Shown here: positions 35,329 through 48,750 of the stretch, one piece after another | How the letters are laid out: each line of letters starts with the position of its first letter | Position numbering within the stretch: the stretch's first letter is position 1 | From: Ophioderma brevispina | Lineage: Eukaryota; Echinodermata; Ophiuroidea; Amphilepidida; Ophiodermatidae | Length of the DNA stretch: 64,000 nt | Assembly: GCA_023653785.1 (NCBI GenBank) | Contig: JAMKCH010002975.1 | Span: 1 to 64,000 of the forward strand | Reading direction: 5' to 3' | Notes under the pieces: generated by a model | Told to the model about the DNA's origin: nothing | Database searches by the model: none | The model's input: only the letters and a program-made list of their open reading frames with translations | Made by a program: the position numbers and the translations under genes

Positions 35329-35785
35329 CCGGGGGGCCCCTTGTATTCAAGGTGGATATGATGCGTGAACATGGACTTCAAAATGCACTCTAAACACGTA
35401 TTTTTCACCGACTAAAAAACACCTAAAACATACCTAAACAGTATTTTATCTGTTTATGATACCCTCACCAAGTACACGCAAGGCATTGAATCGTAAATAT
35501 ACCCTTATTATCTGCTTTGCTTTACTTCCCAGTTCCGATTTACAATATTTTGGATGATTTTTTGAATCCCTGCTTAATGAATATAAAATGACAATTTCAG
35601 GGGAAATTTTTTTAAAGAAAAAAAAAAACATACCCTCTTATTCCATATTTGCTGTTTTTGAGACCCTAAAGATCGTCCATCGCTGGTTGGAAAAAGACAA
35701 CCCGTTTTACGGTTTTCCTTGTTCCACCGCATCATATCCACCTTTGAATACAAGTGCCCCCCCCCCCGCCCCCCCCCCCCCCCGG
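35329..35785. mobile_element. 457-bp TIR element with 9-bp target duplication
   Basis: A direct repeat TATAGGTTC flanks the element exactly (35320-35328 and 35786-35794). The ends are G/C runs followed by near-perfect inverted repeats: CTTGTATTCAAGGTGGATAT at about 35341 and ATATCCACCTTTGAATACAAG ending near 35755, then GATG(C)GC. Nine-base duplications are typical of Mutator-like elements; hAT elements make 8. No transposase is encoded. A truncated inverted relative lies at 8734-9078. Confidence 0.85.
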
Positions 35786-36057
35786 TATAGGTTCAGACCC
35801 ACAATTACGAACATTTTCAAAACACGGGACCCTCTGATGCAAAAGAACCCCGTGTGTTCTGGAGATATGGGGGGAGATTTAGTTTCATTTACGCCATTCG
35901 CTATGACGGACTGATGACATAATCTCTCGCTCTGCGCAGTAACCAAATTGAAAATAATATCTTTTCGTAGTCTGTGACACAGACTACACCAAGTGGGAAT
36001 TACTTACCGGACCGCCGAATTTGGCATTCTGAAGGACCAGACATTTAAATGGCATAC

Positions 36058-36425
36058 AAATGGAATTGCCCATTAACACAAAAGCCAGTACCTGGAAAAT
36101 TGTCATCGTTCGAGATGAAAATATCATGTGCTAACACAAGCTTGGGCACAACGTCAAACAATTTTTTGTTTGTTTTTGTTTATTCTATTTTTTGTTTTTT
36201 GTTTTTGGTTTTTTTGTGAAAATCGACCCGTACCTATTAAAAATGGAATTCTTAACACAAAAGCCACGTTGGTCAGTTACTGGAAAAATTTGAATGTCGT
36301 TATGAAATAAGACAATCGCGTGCTAACAACAGCTGGGCATACAAAGTCAATCACTTATTTTTGTTGGGTGTGTGAGAACCGACCCTAGTCTTTGCCTATT
36401 TTGCTCTATAGTCTTTGAGGTCAGA
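36058..36425. repeat. Two-copy tandem repeat, ~182 bp unit
   Basis: Copies at 36058-36239 and 36240-36425 share AAATGGAATT, AACACAAAAGCCA, (T)ACTGGAAAAATT, TGTCGTT, GTGCTAACA and GCTTGGGC/GCTGGGC(A) blocks followed by T-rich spacer. They are moderately diverged. Confidence 0.8.
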
Positions 36426-38581
36426 TTCAGATGTTCAACTCAATCGTAATCTTAACCGAGAGCTACAAACCCCACTCTAATTACAATGGCAATGAGAAAT
36501 AATTTAAAACTTTCAGAAACTGAGTTTCACTCTTAATTTTGGAAAAGAAGAAAAGGACTAAAATAAGTAACATAGCGGTGTTTCTCAAAAAACCAAAACA
36601 ATGAACGTTAGAGGAGATTTCAAAATAATGGAAGCGGGACGAGAGGTTTGAAAAAAAAAAAAAAAAGATAATCCCAAAGCGGCATGGTCCCACAACATCA
36701 AAATTTTTTGAGAAATTAATAAACCACATCCTAGCGCCTACACCTGTAAAATCTGCAATAATTTGCATATGTAGAAATCAATATTATTTTTTTACATAAT
36801 TTGCATCATTTGGCATAAAAGGTGGTTTCCAGTGGGTAGTTTGGCATTTTCTTCTGTTACGTAATATGCAGGAAAGCAACGGACATGCGGTTTTTTTTGG
36901 CATAATGTTGGAATGCATTACTCTTAACATAAAGTAGAATTTTCCCAAAGTTTAGAGGTTTACTAAAGGTTGTTAAATTTGTATTTTTCATGCAAACAAT
37001 ATGTTTTTAAAAGCATTTTTTTTATTTTTTGAGTTTTTAATATTTTAGTATTTTGTAAAAATAAAACCTGTGCATTTTCTTCTTAGTTCAAACAAAAACT
37101 ACGTTTATTAAGCAGTCAGCACTGCAAATTGAGCACCACCAGACACCACACGGTTTTCATGGCACTTTAACAAATTCTACGTGTCCTTGTTTCTCTTCAA
37201 TTTTTTGTGTAGTAATAATACCATCGGGCTGCTCTGCCTGAGCAACTATTACACCGTATTATTTCTGTCACGCCCCTGTTACATTATCAGGACAATTCCA
37301 ACCGCCAATTAATCAGAATACCCAACAAATGGTCTCATTGTTCAGCAAGCAATGTTTCTATGATAAAGGACACTTTTAAGTCCTCTCTATTTCTATCATG
37401 TCTTTCACCAATGTTCACCATCGTCATTATGGAATTAGTAAATTAGTGATTGATTTGCGAAACGTTCTTCAATATTTTTAAATTAATAATTGCATACACG
37501 CAATCTTGAATGTATTAAAACAAATAAAAAAGGAAAATTATTAACAAATAGAAACGGTAATACGGATTTCCGAAGGAGACACCGGATATGCCCAAGATTT
37601 ACACTTTGAAAAAAGGTGTATGACCACAAATAAATCTTCAGACGATTTCATACATTAAAAACACATGCCTATCTATAAATTTCTTACATTAACATTTCTT
37701 CTAATGGATTCTATCAGTTTTTAGATTAACATTGTGGAAAGAAAAACGTGAAATAATAATGTAATAGATTAAAACGTTTAATCTAAATTCATATTTCCCA
37801 TCCATTTTTAGTTCTAAGAGATGAGAGATTATAAAGGAGTATAGGCGGTATTTTGATACCTCCTTTGTTTTTATATACTATATAGCAAGACCTTACAATT
37901 CTATGATTTTATGGTTTTCGACCAGTAAGGTGTTAAACCAATCTAGATTGCTATATGTTTTGTACGGACGCTCCAGACAAGACAAGGCAAACACGGCTCG
38001 CCCCTTCTACAAGTCAATGAAGAAGAAGAAATGAACGAAAAGACAATCAATAGCTGTGTTTGGCACAACAACGACCAAAACAACGGTGTAATAGTATGGT
38101 TGGTGACGGATATAATTGATGATAAACTTTTCGTGTTTCTGTCAGATAGAGAGGAGTATGTAATTTAAAGGTATTTACTTTTAAAGACAGCTGCAGAAAC
38201 ATATTAGGCCTTCCATTTTGGCGGAGCGAATTAGGAGTCGCCAGATTTTGAAAATTTGTTCCAGTTATATCTTCTATATAGCGATTTGCCTACCTTGTAA
38301 AGGCCCTCCATAAATCTCACTGATTATCATTATTATGATTATTCCCAGGGACCGACTTTTGGATCATTACATATTTAACACCGATGACTCATCATACGAA
38401 AGTTCTTTGTTCTTCATAATTATATTTTGAGTTATGTGTTATGGCAGATATTTTGCAGAGTAAAAAGAAAACTTTTTTCTTGTCTTGAAAAAAGCGGGCG
38501 AAATCATGAAGGTACAATAAACACAGGTTTCTCAATTGAGATTTGTTTTGTTTCAAACACCGTTGTTTCTCAACCGAGAAA
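36426..38581. other. Unannotated stretch
   Basis: AT-rich, no recognised gene. Frames at 36481-36768 (minus) and 38427-38759 (plus) are low complexity and cross homopolymer runs. Confidence 0.4.
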
Positions 38582-38617
38582 AACGGCTTTAAGATTTTTT
38601 AAAAAATCAAAAAGCCG
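38582..38617. repeat. 36-bp AT-rich hairpin
   Basis: ACGGCTTT..GATTTTTT and AAAAAATC..AAAGCCGT form an inverted repeat with almost no loop. It sits among further C-G-poor A/T blocks (CGAATT, CGATTCG) up to 38760. Confidence 0.7.
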
Positions 38618-39074
38618 TGCTATCGAATTGAAAAGAAAAAAGGTTTTTTTTTTTTTCCAATTTGAAAAAAAGCCGGTTTATCGATTCGAAAGCGGGGAAA
38701 CCTTGTTTTTCGATCGAAAAAGTTTTAACCTAACAATCTTTTCATATCGAATTTGGTAAAATAGTTTTCGCAGGTTTATCGCTTTGAAATGTAAAACGTA
38801 GTAAAGGAAAACATTTTATTTGTAGAGGTTGTCTATGCACATCTATAGCCAAGTATATCACCAATAGAAGAGAAAACATTTGTTTTTGCCGAAAAAATGG
38901 TAAAATCGGTAAAAACAATGATTTTGTTAATGCAAAAAAAAAACAAGTTTTTCACTATAGTGTGCATAACCTGGGCAAAAACAAGCTCTACCAATAATAA
39001 CATTTTGGATCGTTTTATGATTACATAGGCAAAAAAAGAAGAGTTCGTCTCAATCTCCTGTAGCTCAAAAACTT

Positions 39075-39615
39075 ATAGTATAAGGCCGAGAAAAAAGGTT
39101 TTGTCTCAGCTTCCCGAGTGGAAAGGTGTACAAATCACATTTTATCAAGTTTCTTTCCTTTTTAGGTTTTCTAGAGGCCTAATTTTTATTTGGGGGGGGG
39201 GAGGAGGATTGGTCAAGAAAAAAAATCGGCCACCAAAAAATAAGGTCTTAAAATGCAATAATAAAAAGGAAATTCCGCGTGGCGGTTATTTGTTCTGACT
39301 AAAAAACGCATAGCGCTCAGGGTTTGGGCCTGTAGGAAGCGAGGACAGGTTCTTTTTTCTGGTATAAGCGCTATGCTTTGTTGTTTTTAGTCAAAAGTTA
39401 TGCGCTACCTTGGAAATTATTTGTATTGCATTTGTAGACGCTGTTTTATTTTTCGTCAATTCGTGCATTGCCATTTTCTTATCTTGACTAATTTTAAACA
39501 ACTAGTTTAAAATATTTGAACAATCTAAAAAAAGAAATGCACTAAAAATGTGATTTACGCCTTGCGAGCGGGAGGAAACTGAGACGAACCTTCTTCTCGG
39601 CCCTAAGCTCATTAT
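39075..39615. repeat. ~540-bp imperfect palindrome (foldback MITE)
   Basis: The left arm 39075-39317 and right arm 39367-39615 are inverted copies around a ~50-bp loop. Outer pair: AAGGCCGAGAAAAAAGGTTT and GAACCTTCTTCTCGGCC. Middle pair: AAATCACATTTT and AAAATGTGATTT. Inner pair: TGACTAAAAA..GCATAGCGCT and AGCGCTATGC..TTTTTAGTCA. The arms are diverged. No coding potential. Confidence 0.82.
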
Positions 39616-41132
39616 TGGTTTGAGGTAGTATAATCCTCCAGTATGTATCGAGGAAATTGAATTTTCAGATTTTTTTTTGGGGGGGGGGCGGATTTTGTCG
39701 AAAGTGATTTAATTTTTTTATGGTTGTAGACATTTTAGACCACGGGGTTGATTGCCGCGAAGGTGGGGCCCGATTCGATTATCAAACTGTCAACTTTTAA
39801 GACAAGGTTTGATCGCTTTTGAACTTTCTACATCTTTAAAGTGGAACATTTTTGGATACCAATTTCTCTTGATAAATAATTACCAAGATGATTGAATTTT
39901 ATTATTTGTTAAATTATCAGGAGTAAATTTTACACCAAAAATCTTTAAAGTTTGATTTGTTTGAAATTTCACTCTTTTTGGCGAGTGATCCCCTATAAAG
40001 TGAATTCAATCTGATTTTAAGGGTATGTGACCACCGTCGGATTTCCAAATCCATATCAATTTCACACTTTGCCTGAAAAGGGGGTGGTGGACCTGTTAGT
40101 ATATATAAAGTGTTTTATTTTGATTTAATTGACCTTTACCCAATGCCCCATCTGAAAAAAATCCTGGCCCATATTGTAATCCGTTTAAGTTAGAGCTAAA
40201 AACGTGAATATGTAAAATCATAGAATCCTTGTAAAATTAATATTGGGATTTTTTTCGCTTGAAAACAAAATACCTTAGGAAATAAGAAAATGGTTTAGCT
40301 TTCTTCAGACCAATTTTGACAACTTCGGTACACTCTGGTGTGGGGGAGGGGATATTAGAGATCTGCCATGGACCTTTAAAAGTACAGATATCGGAAAGGA
40401 GTGATTCAATGGCGTTGATTGGCCTACCTTTTAGGAGTGACATTGACACAATCCATTTTCTACAAAAATTCTTGGTGATTGGGACTTGCTATCGAGCCTA
40501 AAACAATTTACACCAAATAATGCCATTAATATTTTGCATTTTTCGGGTAAATCCCGCCACGTATGACAATATAAAGGGAAATGGTGTATTTTGCATTATA
40601 GGACGACCTACATAATTTTTGCCAAATTTAATTTGAATATTTGCACTAAAACAGTTAGGCTTTTGTTAATTTTTAAATTAAATTACTCGGAGTAGTGTGC
40701 ACGGGCCTAGGTTGCCAACAAATGAAACCCAAGAAATCATCAGAGTTGTGTATACATTTCTCGAGCCATTTAAACGGGGGGGGTCACGACCTCCTTATTT
40801 ATGCATTAATTTATAACAATTAACATTATTTATGTTTTTTTTTTTTAATATTTTTATTTAAGGAGTATATTAATTTTACTATTAAAACAAAACTTTTGAC
40901 TGAAAATGAGGCTATATAGTTGCATCTGCAAAAATAGGCTGAAAAAGCGGGGGGGGTGGTGGGGGCGTGGAGGCTAAGGGAGGTACTAAAGCTAACGACC
41001 ACCTCTGTTCCTAAAATTTGTGAAGAGTCACATGTGACGCGTGTTAAACGCACCTTTCCATCGCAAGCCATTGCGACACTATCTTCAGTAAATAAAAACG
41101 TGTTCTTTTTTCAGATTGGGGCATATGCCTTT
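39616..41132. other. Unannotated stretch
   Basis: No recognised gene. It includes G runs at 39679-39688 and 40949-40965 and T/A runs near 40838. Overlapping frames at 40826-41071 and 40956-41153 look like chance. Confidence 0.4.
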
Positions 41133-41274
41133 ACTGCAATAAAATTATGCTAATAATATGTATTAGCATAATTTACCATATCTACATCACTTCGGATACG
41201 TATACTGCAATAAAATGATGCTAATACTATGTATTAGCATAATTAACCATATCTCTACACTTCGGCCTACGTAT
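41133..41274. repeat. Two 71-bp tandem units, each holding a palindrome
   Basis: Units start at 41133 and 41204 with ACTGCAATAAAATTATGCTA (or TGATGCTA). Each contains ATTATGCTAAT..ATTAGCATAAT, a self-complementary block of about 29 bp, and then ACCATATCT..CACTTCGG. Confidence 0.88.
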
Positions 41275-44200
41275 TGATATTGAAATAACGTTTAGTTATT
41301 AAGCAAATTTAGGAATATAGCGACCGTTTACACATTCACTGGAAACCGTAAGTGTTTCGATATGGCCACAGTTTTTTAACCCTAGACGCGTTCAACACAA
41401 CAGCAAAAATCAAACTGAATACTTTTTGTAAACAAGGTGGGATTTACTTAGACCACTCTCTATAAATCACTCTAAAACTTGAAATACAGCATCGTTTTCT
41501 CCATTCTAAATCAGAGCATGTGACTTTCAAACGTGAGCGCCTTAATGCGTTTTTTAAACCACTGTTTTTTAAAATGTCTCACAAGGCATTTAGAAGCTAA
41601 CAATATGATAGTGTTCATTGTGTCAAAACACATGCGATCATTGCGATGGCGACGTCTTTCGAATCTAAAAACACATAAACGTCATGTAATAAGGAAATGT
41701 TAGAATTTTATTTAAACATCTGAACAAACCTAAATGTTCAGGAATTAAATGCTGAGCAATGTCTCAAAAATGAGAAAAATAGTGTTTAGCTTACTTGTTC
41801 AGACCCAGAACAATGGATTTACAGTGGTTGAATATAAAACAACATGAAATATAAATAATATCAGACGGAACTCAGTTTCCATATTTTATATTTAGGTGTA
41901 TCGATACTGAGCATAGACCTATACCACCATTCATTTTCCTACGCAATCATGATAAGTTTGACATTGTATATGCGTAATGTTTCAGTTAATAAGTCGCAAT
42001 AATCGCTGGTACTTCTATATATGATTAGCGATATTAAAATTATATTATTAAGTATTACGTTAATATGGACCCAAAAACACACAGCAATATTTTTAACATG
42101 TACTCAAGATTAGGCTAATGTAGGAAATTGGTGTGTGCCGTTAACTTGTCGCAGAAAGAATTAATTTTGACATGTTAAGGTTGCCCACACCCGATACAAC
42201 ATACAATTTTTTGGGGTTCGTACGGAAAGCCATCACCAAAATTCGTGATTCCAAAATTTTTTTTTAATTTGAATCGACACACCATTTTAAAGCGAGAATA
42301 CAGATTACTGGATATACCATCTTTCCCGTGAAAAAGGCCATTATTATTCGCTTGTCGATTATAGATGGATAGAGTTTCAAACCAAAATAGTTTGCAGGGG
42401 AATGAAAAAAGGGTTTTTATTAAAAGCAAATTCTTGACTTTGATGGAGGTGAGTGGGGGGTCGAGGCTGGGATCGGGTGGTACCCCCTTAAGATTCTATT
42501 TCCTGTAGCAAGTCTTATTGTTCTCGTGCCCGGACCAAACGTCCGGTCTGAGGAAGTCCGGAGCTGTTTCTTCATCTTTTTCAAAAGATTTCCCAATTTT
42601 TCCAAAGAGTTCTTCTACTCCGTTCCACCTCAAATCTAAGAAAAAAGTGCTAAAGAGGTTCTAAAACTTGTCCTCTATATGCCTTTATGGCCGGTTTCAA
42701 AATTATAAGAAACGTTTTGAGGGGGGGTTACCATTCTTGAGCGTTCCATATAGAGGACAAAAACGTTCTAAGGAGCATTTTTGTTTTAGTATGTGTAAGA
42801 GTGACTTTAACAATTTGTTTGCTTGGTTTATGTTTGTCTGCCTTTGGTATATTTAGTCCTATCATTCTCATGATGATATAATGTTTTGGAACAAATTGTT
42901 CATTGAAAGGCATCTTTGAAATCCTTGAAAAACTAGAATTCATTGTCAGTTTCCGACTGTGAATTATTTACTAATAAACGTTTATCTTATATAGGCCCTA
43001 CTGTTGTAAAGTGATGGTTTGAAGCAATACATTGTTTTTCATAACACATAGGGAAACATTAAACTTTCCAGGTTTTATTTTTTCAGGGGTGCGGGATTGT
43101 GAGCAAGAGTGAATTTTTACAAAATGTGAAATCTTTTTGTGATGGTGGCTGGTGGGAGGTTGGGCAAAAGTGGACTTTGGCCATATCAAACAACGGCATT
43201 AATTTTACCAACTTCTAGCTCCTCCTCGCACCGACCCAATCTCATTGAAATTCCGTATCTTACTTGCGAAATACGATTTTGCAAACAGCATGTTATGACC
43301 TTTATAACTTTGGGGATATGTGGGGTGTCCCGCTTTGAATCTTATTCATTCTCCGCTTGAAAAATGTTAATTTTATATTGAACAAAACAGTGGTGACGAA
43401 TTCATTTAAACGGTTTTTTTTTTCGTTTGTTTGGCTTCCCCTTCCCCCTACCAGAAACTTAAACCTGAACAAATGTGGTGTATATGTGATTTTGCTTCAC
43501 AGTGAAACCCCTCAAATGTTCAGGGTCAACACTGCGGACCGTCAATAGGGAAAACCCATGCGTGGTGTTAGCCTGCAGATCGGTTGTATAAAAATGCAGA
43601 TTTTTGTGTCATGCACTCTGAGAAACAAGCATGTTCTCGGCCGAAATTAAACCAAAACACTGGCCAAAAATGCGCACGTTCGGACAAATGTTTATAAGAT
43701 ACATATTATCAAGAAGACTGCACAAGATAATTATGTATAAAACTTTAAAAAATCAAAAAACTAAAAAATTAAAAAAAAAAAAAAATATTGTTAAAATCTG
43801 AAAAATATCAGGACTGTTACAGACTTATATCAAGAGATTATGTCAATTTTCATACTATTATAGTTTGGTAGATCATGACTAAATTATTAAAAAAAAACGA
43901 CGAAATCGATAGCTCTGTACTTGAGAAAGATATAGCTATTTTCTGCAAAATACGTTGCATACCTAATTTCGTAGTCATATGTATGCCAAAAATAATTTAG
44001 TGCTATATCTATTGTTCTACATGAGTAAATTATTGCAGATTTCACTTCCAATAACTTCAAACACTATTATTTTCGATATAACACAACATTTTGATTGTTG
44101 TGGGCATATTGCCGCTTTTGTTTAAAAAGCCTCTTTCAGGGGTCGTCCGGTTACCTAAGGCTAATCATGTTATATAGATTTTTGCCTACTCTCTGTTGCA

Positions 44201-44816
44201 AGATGCAAAATTGTCAGTCAACCACACTGAAATACACATGTTCACTTGTGCATATTTAAGCGGGTTGTGGAAAGTGGTGGTTCATGCACATCACGTAACG
44301 AGCGTCACACAGTGGGCCCGTTTCAGTAATTGCCAACTTTTGTCAAACATGGGGGTCTTTTTTTCAAAAATGAGTGGACAAGCTTTGGGTGTTTCAAACT
44401 GTGTGTAAGACTATAAACTTATTACTTTTCTCCTTTATTACTTGTTTTAATCAGAAGTTTGGAAATTGGAGCCATTTTTGTGCAAGTGTTTTTTAGGAAA
44501 GTTAGCTTAATTGCCAAAAAAAATAACACTTGGTCTTTATTATAAATAGTAAAGTGATATACCTTCAGGCAAATTCCAACTGAAAATATGAACATTGATG
44601 CTTGAATTTTCACCAATTTCATGACAATTTTTTGCTTCTATTTTATCCCAAAAACAGTCTTGGCATTAAAAAAAGTTTTTAGTTATAAAAATCAACAAAC
44701 TAACAGAGCAAAGTGCTTTTTCATGGATTGATTAGTTGTAGTTGAGAATATTTTTGTACCAAATCAGCAATCTTACCCGATTGAGATTAGCAGATAAGTA
44801 GCCTTAGTCCAATGTT
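41275..44816. other. Unannotated stretch
   Basis: The longest blank of the window. No gene, RNA or clear repeat was found on either strand. It includes A-rich runs near 43770-43790, and the short frames all lack domains. Confidence 0.4.
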
Positions 44817-47800
44817 GACTTGACATGTGAATGGAATTTTACTTAAAATCTTATCCTTGGACATAATTAATACAAAACTACATTTTAGGCAGGGCTTTTG
44901 GGTAAAGATGGACCACTACTAATTTGACTACTAGTGAATGGTTTGTTTCATCCTCATGCGCTTCCAATATTCCAACCTTGGGGGGGGTTGTTACATTTGC
45001 ATGGTTGCTTGATGACGCTTGTGTTGGACATGACAAATTGCAATGGGAACGGGCAATTTTTTTTTTAAATTGCAAAAACTGATCACAACGTCAAAGTAAG
45101 TTAGTTCGCAAAAACCCAGGCAACAACTTGAAACATACTGAAATTCAAGTTGCCGTCCTCCTGCCTTTTTAAGATATTCAAACTCAGTGTTGTTGGACGT
45201 GACAAAATGTTTGGAGTGACTGTGGGAACGGAAAAGTGGTGAATGTTTGATGAGCCAAGCCATTTAAACAACAGTGGTTGTTCAAAACTTTGTAGTACAA
45301 TTACTAGTATATGAAAGTGCTCTCACTCATAACACAAACATAGAACTGACTTCATAAAGACAACAGGGCTGCTGCAAAATTGTTTGACATGAACGACCTT
45401 GTGAACGGAAATTTTGCGGACAACATTTCGAATAACCATATCTGAATTATTCTAGGACCAGTCATATATTGTTGGGCAATCATGAAGGATATCCTTTGTA
45501 ATGATACAATAAAATGCCACAGATATCCAACCACAGGATATCGTTGTAAATTGACTAAAATATAATTCATTGTGAACGGAAACTGTCACGCCTATCCCAC
45601 ACTCAATGACGATTGCTCCATATACGTTTTTTGAGCCTCTGCTACACTTTATTTTCGCATGGTAATAACGTGTCACTAGTTGCCCAACAAAACTCCACAG
45701 TACAATTGTACAACCTCTACATAGCTAAAATGGCAACTGAAAACAAAAAGGGCATGTATTTGGTGGGGGGGGTTGATGCCATATTGGTTAAATATGACCA
45801 CTTTTGTGTGGGCCAGTCCTCCTGTAAATACAAGCACAAATAATTTTAGGTATGGAGGTAGTCTAGTAGAGATGTAAGTAAAAACACTAAAGTGGACCCT
45901 GTATCACCTTCCTGTAAAGAATCTATAGTTTTAGTGAAAACTCAAAACGTTGGCATTACTGTAAACGGACCATGATGAAATGCAACACAACGCAGCAAAT
46001 GCGGTGATAGTCAACGGCGCAATTTGTACATCAGGTGACTTGTTATTTTTTCAGCATTCCCTAGTGATGGCTAAGAAATGAAAAAATCAAACTCATTTCC
46101 CTTGACCGAGGGATTGGTGAGCCCGGACCCTCTGGTTTCTAGTCCAAGCGCTCAAACCACGGAGCCACCAAGGTAACACACACCGATATCGAAGTAATAA
46201 GACTTACTTCTATAGGCCCCAAGATTCCCCCCGCTTGTCATAGTACAACGCATAATGGAGGAATAATTTTTATTTGTGTGCCATCAATTCGCTAGAAATT
46301 AAATAAAATATTAAATTATTCTCTATTCTGCTTGTAATATGTAGTATGTGTTGTGGCATGTTGGTTATTGTTTCATAATACATTGATATCTCTAGATTAT
46401 CTTCATGCTAGAGGTGCTTTTAAACGGGTGGAGGGTAGGGAGACCTATGAGTAACTCCCAACAGGATTAGATTCTGGAGGCCTTGAGGCGCTGCCCCCTC
46501 CGGCCCCGATCTACTGGGGATGGTATTTTTTGAAGGAAGCAAAACCTTGCAAAAGTGTGTATCTCCAATACTTCCAGGCTACGGTGCGCAAATTTGGTGA
46601 AGAGAAAGGATTTTAAGTTTAAACTGATTAATTATGGAGCCATTGAATACCACCTTGGGTCTACCGGGAGGGAAGGTACATTGCGACATAGGACCACCTG
46701 GAAAACTGGTTGATAGATCGCACAGGCAGGTTGTATGGATGCTGCAGCTTTACAATTCCCGCCATGGTATTTTACAAGTTTTTACTTGTAGTATTTTTTC
46801 TCCCCAATTCTTGTTGCTGTTAGTTAAAATAAATTCGCAATACACACACCCTTTTTTTGGGTGACTGACACTCACTGTAGTTGTGTACAGCACACAATTA
46901 TTGTTCCTTTTCTACAACCTTGATGTATTAGCAGTTCATTATTATTATCCATGTCAACATTGTGGTTGTGGATGTTTCAGACCACTGTTCCTTTCATCAG
47001 CACTGAGATAAGACTGGTGGATGCCAAGTTTGGTTGAGATTTTTTCAACTGGAGTTGCCAGTTGCTTCTCCCATCCTTGGGGATTTTTTCTTTCTCCAAC
47101 AGCTCATCATAATGTGTGTAAGAAAAACTGATAATTTTTGATGGCACATTTCACAATTAAGGGACACGTTTTGGGGTCCACTGAGGGGCATTTTTTCAAA
47201 GTGAGTTAAAAGTTTTTTACTACTCATTTTTCTTTCTTTGCCAAGGCTACAGGTTTTCATAAAATACTTCTTTTTTTTTTTTTTTTAATTTTTTAGTTTT
47301 TTGATTTTTTAACTTTGTTTTATTTTTGGTAATTTTGTTGGAAAAATGGATTCTAAATTACAAATGAATAAGTGCAGTGACTTTTCCATATCTAAATGGA
47401 CCTTTTGGGTAACAGAAAGTATAACCCCAGGCTTCCGCTAGGACAAATTATTGAATAAATATTGGTTGTTATTTCCCAGATATATGGCAAATTCAAGGTG
47501 TAATTTTGTGACCAAACATGGGAATTGACTACTAATAGCTTACTTCACCTGAAAAGAATCATATATTGGCTCTTATAATTCAATGGTTTAAAGCTCTGGT
47601 ATGGTTAATAAGGACAAATCATATGCCAGTTTGACAGGATAAATAGATGATTGATATCATGGTTGTGGAAAAGTGGATGTGACATTTGCAATTGACGGAC
47701 AACTCTTGGATGTTGAATAAAATGTGTTCTCAACCAAAAGTGCTTGAAGATTTAATATTTTTAAGAGTTTCTACCACCCATTAGAACATTTCAAAACAAT

Positions 47801-48750
47801 TTTATTGGAATCAGCAGTATAATTGGGCTATTTTAGGGGTGGATGTGACATTTTATCTTGTGACGGACAATTGCATCATTATAAGTAGTTGTTTACTCTA
47901 AAGAATAATATGTTCTATTTTTCAGTCAATTGATTTTTGACAAGTCATCTATCCAATTTTTTAATTAAAATGTTCTGACATCTTGCAAATCAATTATGTT
48001 GCATAAGCCCATACATACTGAGCAGGGCTAAGACATGTTTTGAAAAATGGATATGGTTCTAAAATACATCAAACAACCATAATAATATTATAACTATAAC
48101 TCAACCTGTAAAAAAAGCAACTCACACAAGTCAGGTGATTAGTTGGTATTTTTATCCAACCCCCTTTTTGATGGATTTTGACCAAATGGGTGGTGAACGG
48201 ACCCATTTTCAGTGGTCGGTGCTGGCATTAATTTAAAGAGTATAATAGGATCCAAATCAATTGTGATTTTTAATGCTAAAATAGCCTTAAGTAATAACTG
48301 AAATTGGGTCACTAATGAGATTTGTCTTTGGCAGGGAAAGGATTTTTGGATGTTAGATGTGACACATGTCCAAAAGTGAAACGACACAATTAAAATGATT
48401 GGCTAGCCCTTATAGATCATATAATCCTAGTGTGTAGGGGTACCAGTATAAACTCTCAATTTTATTTGAAAATATTATCACAAGTAGAATATTTCATTTT
48501 TGTAAATACTAATTCCACATTTAAAATATCATGGATGTGACAATAGGGAACGGACAATGAGTGCTCCGCATTATTTTGCTGTAAACAAAATTATGGGGCA
48601 CATAACAATGATGGTGATCCACAGTAATCTAAGGACATTAATTAATCACTTGACAATACTTTGCTTTGCTAAGAAGGCAACAATTGATGGTTGTTTTAAG
48701 ACTACTCAAAATTGTTGTAAAAGGTGAACGGACAATGTCACGTCCACACA
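44817..48750. repeat. Diverged ~165-190-bp periodic repeat with a conserved box
   Basis: A box of the form GGAYGTGACA, 5-15 variable bases, then (G)TGAACGGACAAT recurs at 45026, 45195, 45384, 47675, 47841, 48355 and 48533. The inverted form (GTGAACGGA... then GTCACG) is at 45572 and 48724. Half or weak copies are at 44817, 45961, 47146, 47505 and 48192. Neighbour spacings are 163-191 bp, or about twice that where one copy is missing. Sequence between boxes is almost unrecognisable as repeated. The whole behaves like an ancient tandem repeat whose box has resisted decay. Confidence 0.65.
46104..46173 (-). ncRNA. tRNA-like sequence (SINE head or tRNA pseudogene)
   Basis: On the minus strand the sequence begins CCTTGGTGGCTCCGTGGTTT and continues GAGCGCTTGGACTAGAAACC, then AGAGGGTCCGGGCTCACC, resembling a tRNA A box and a damaged B box about 45 bp downstream. 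The order and spacing fit a tRNA-derived SINE head, but the B box lacks TTCGA. No anticodon is claimed. Confidence 0.45.
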
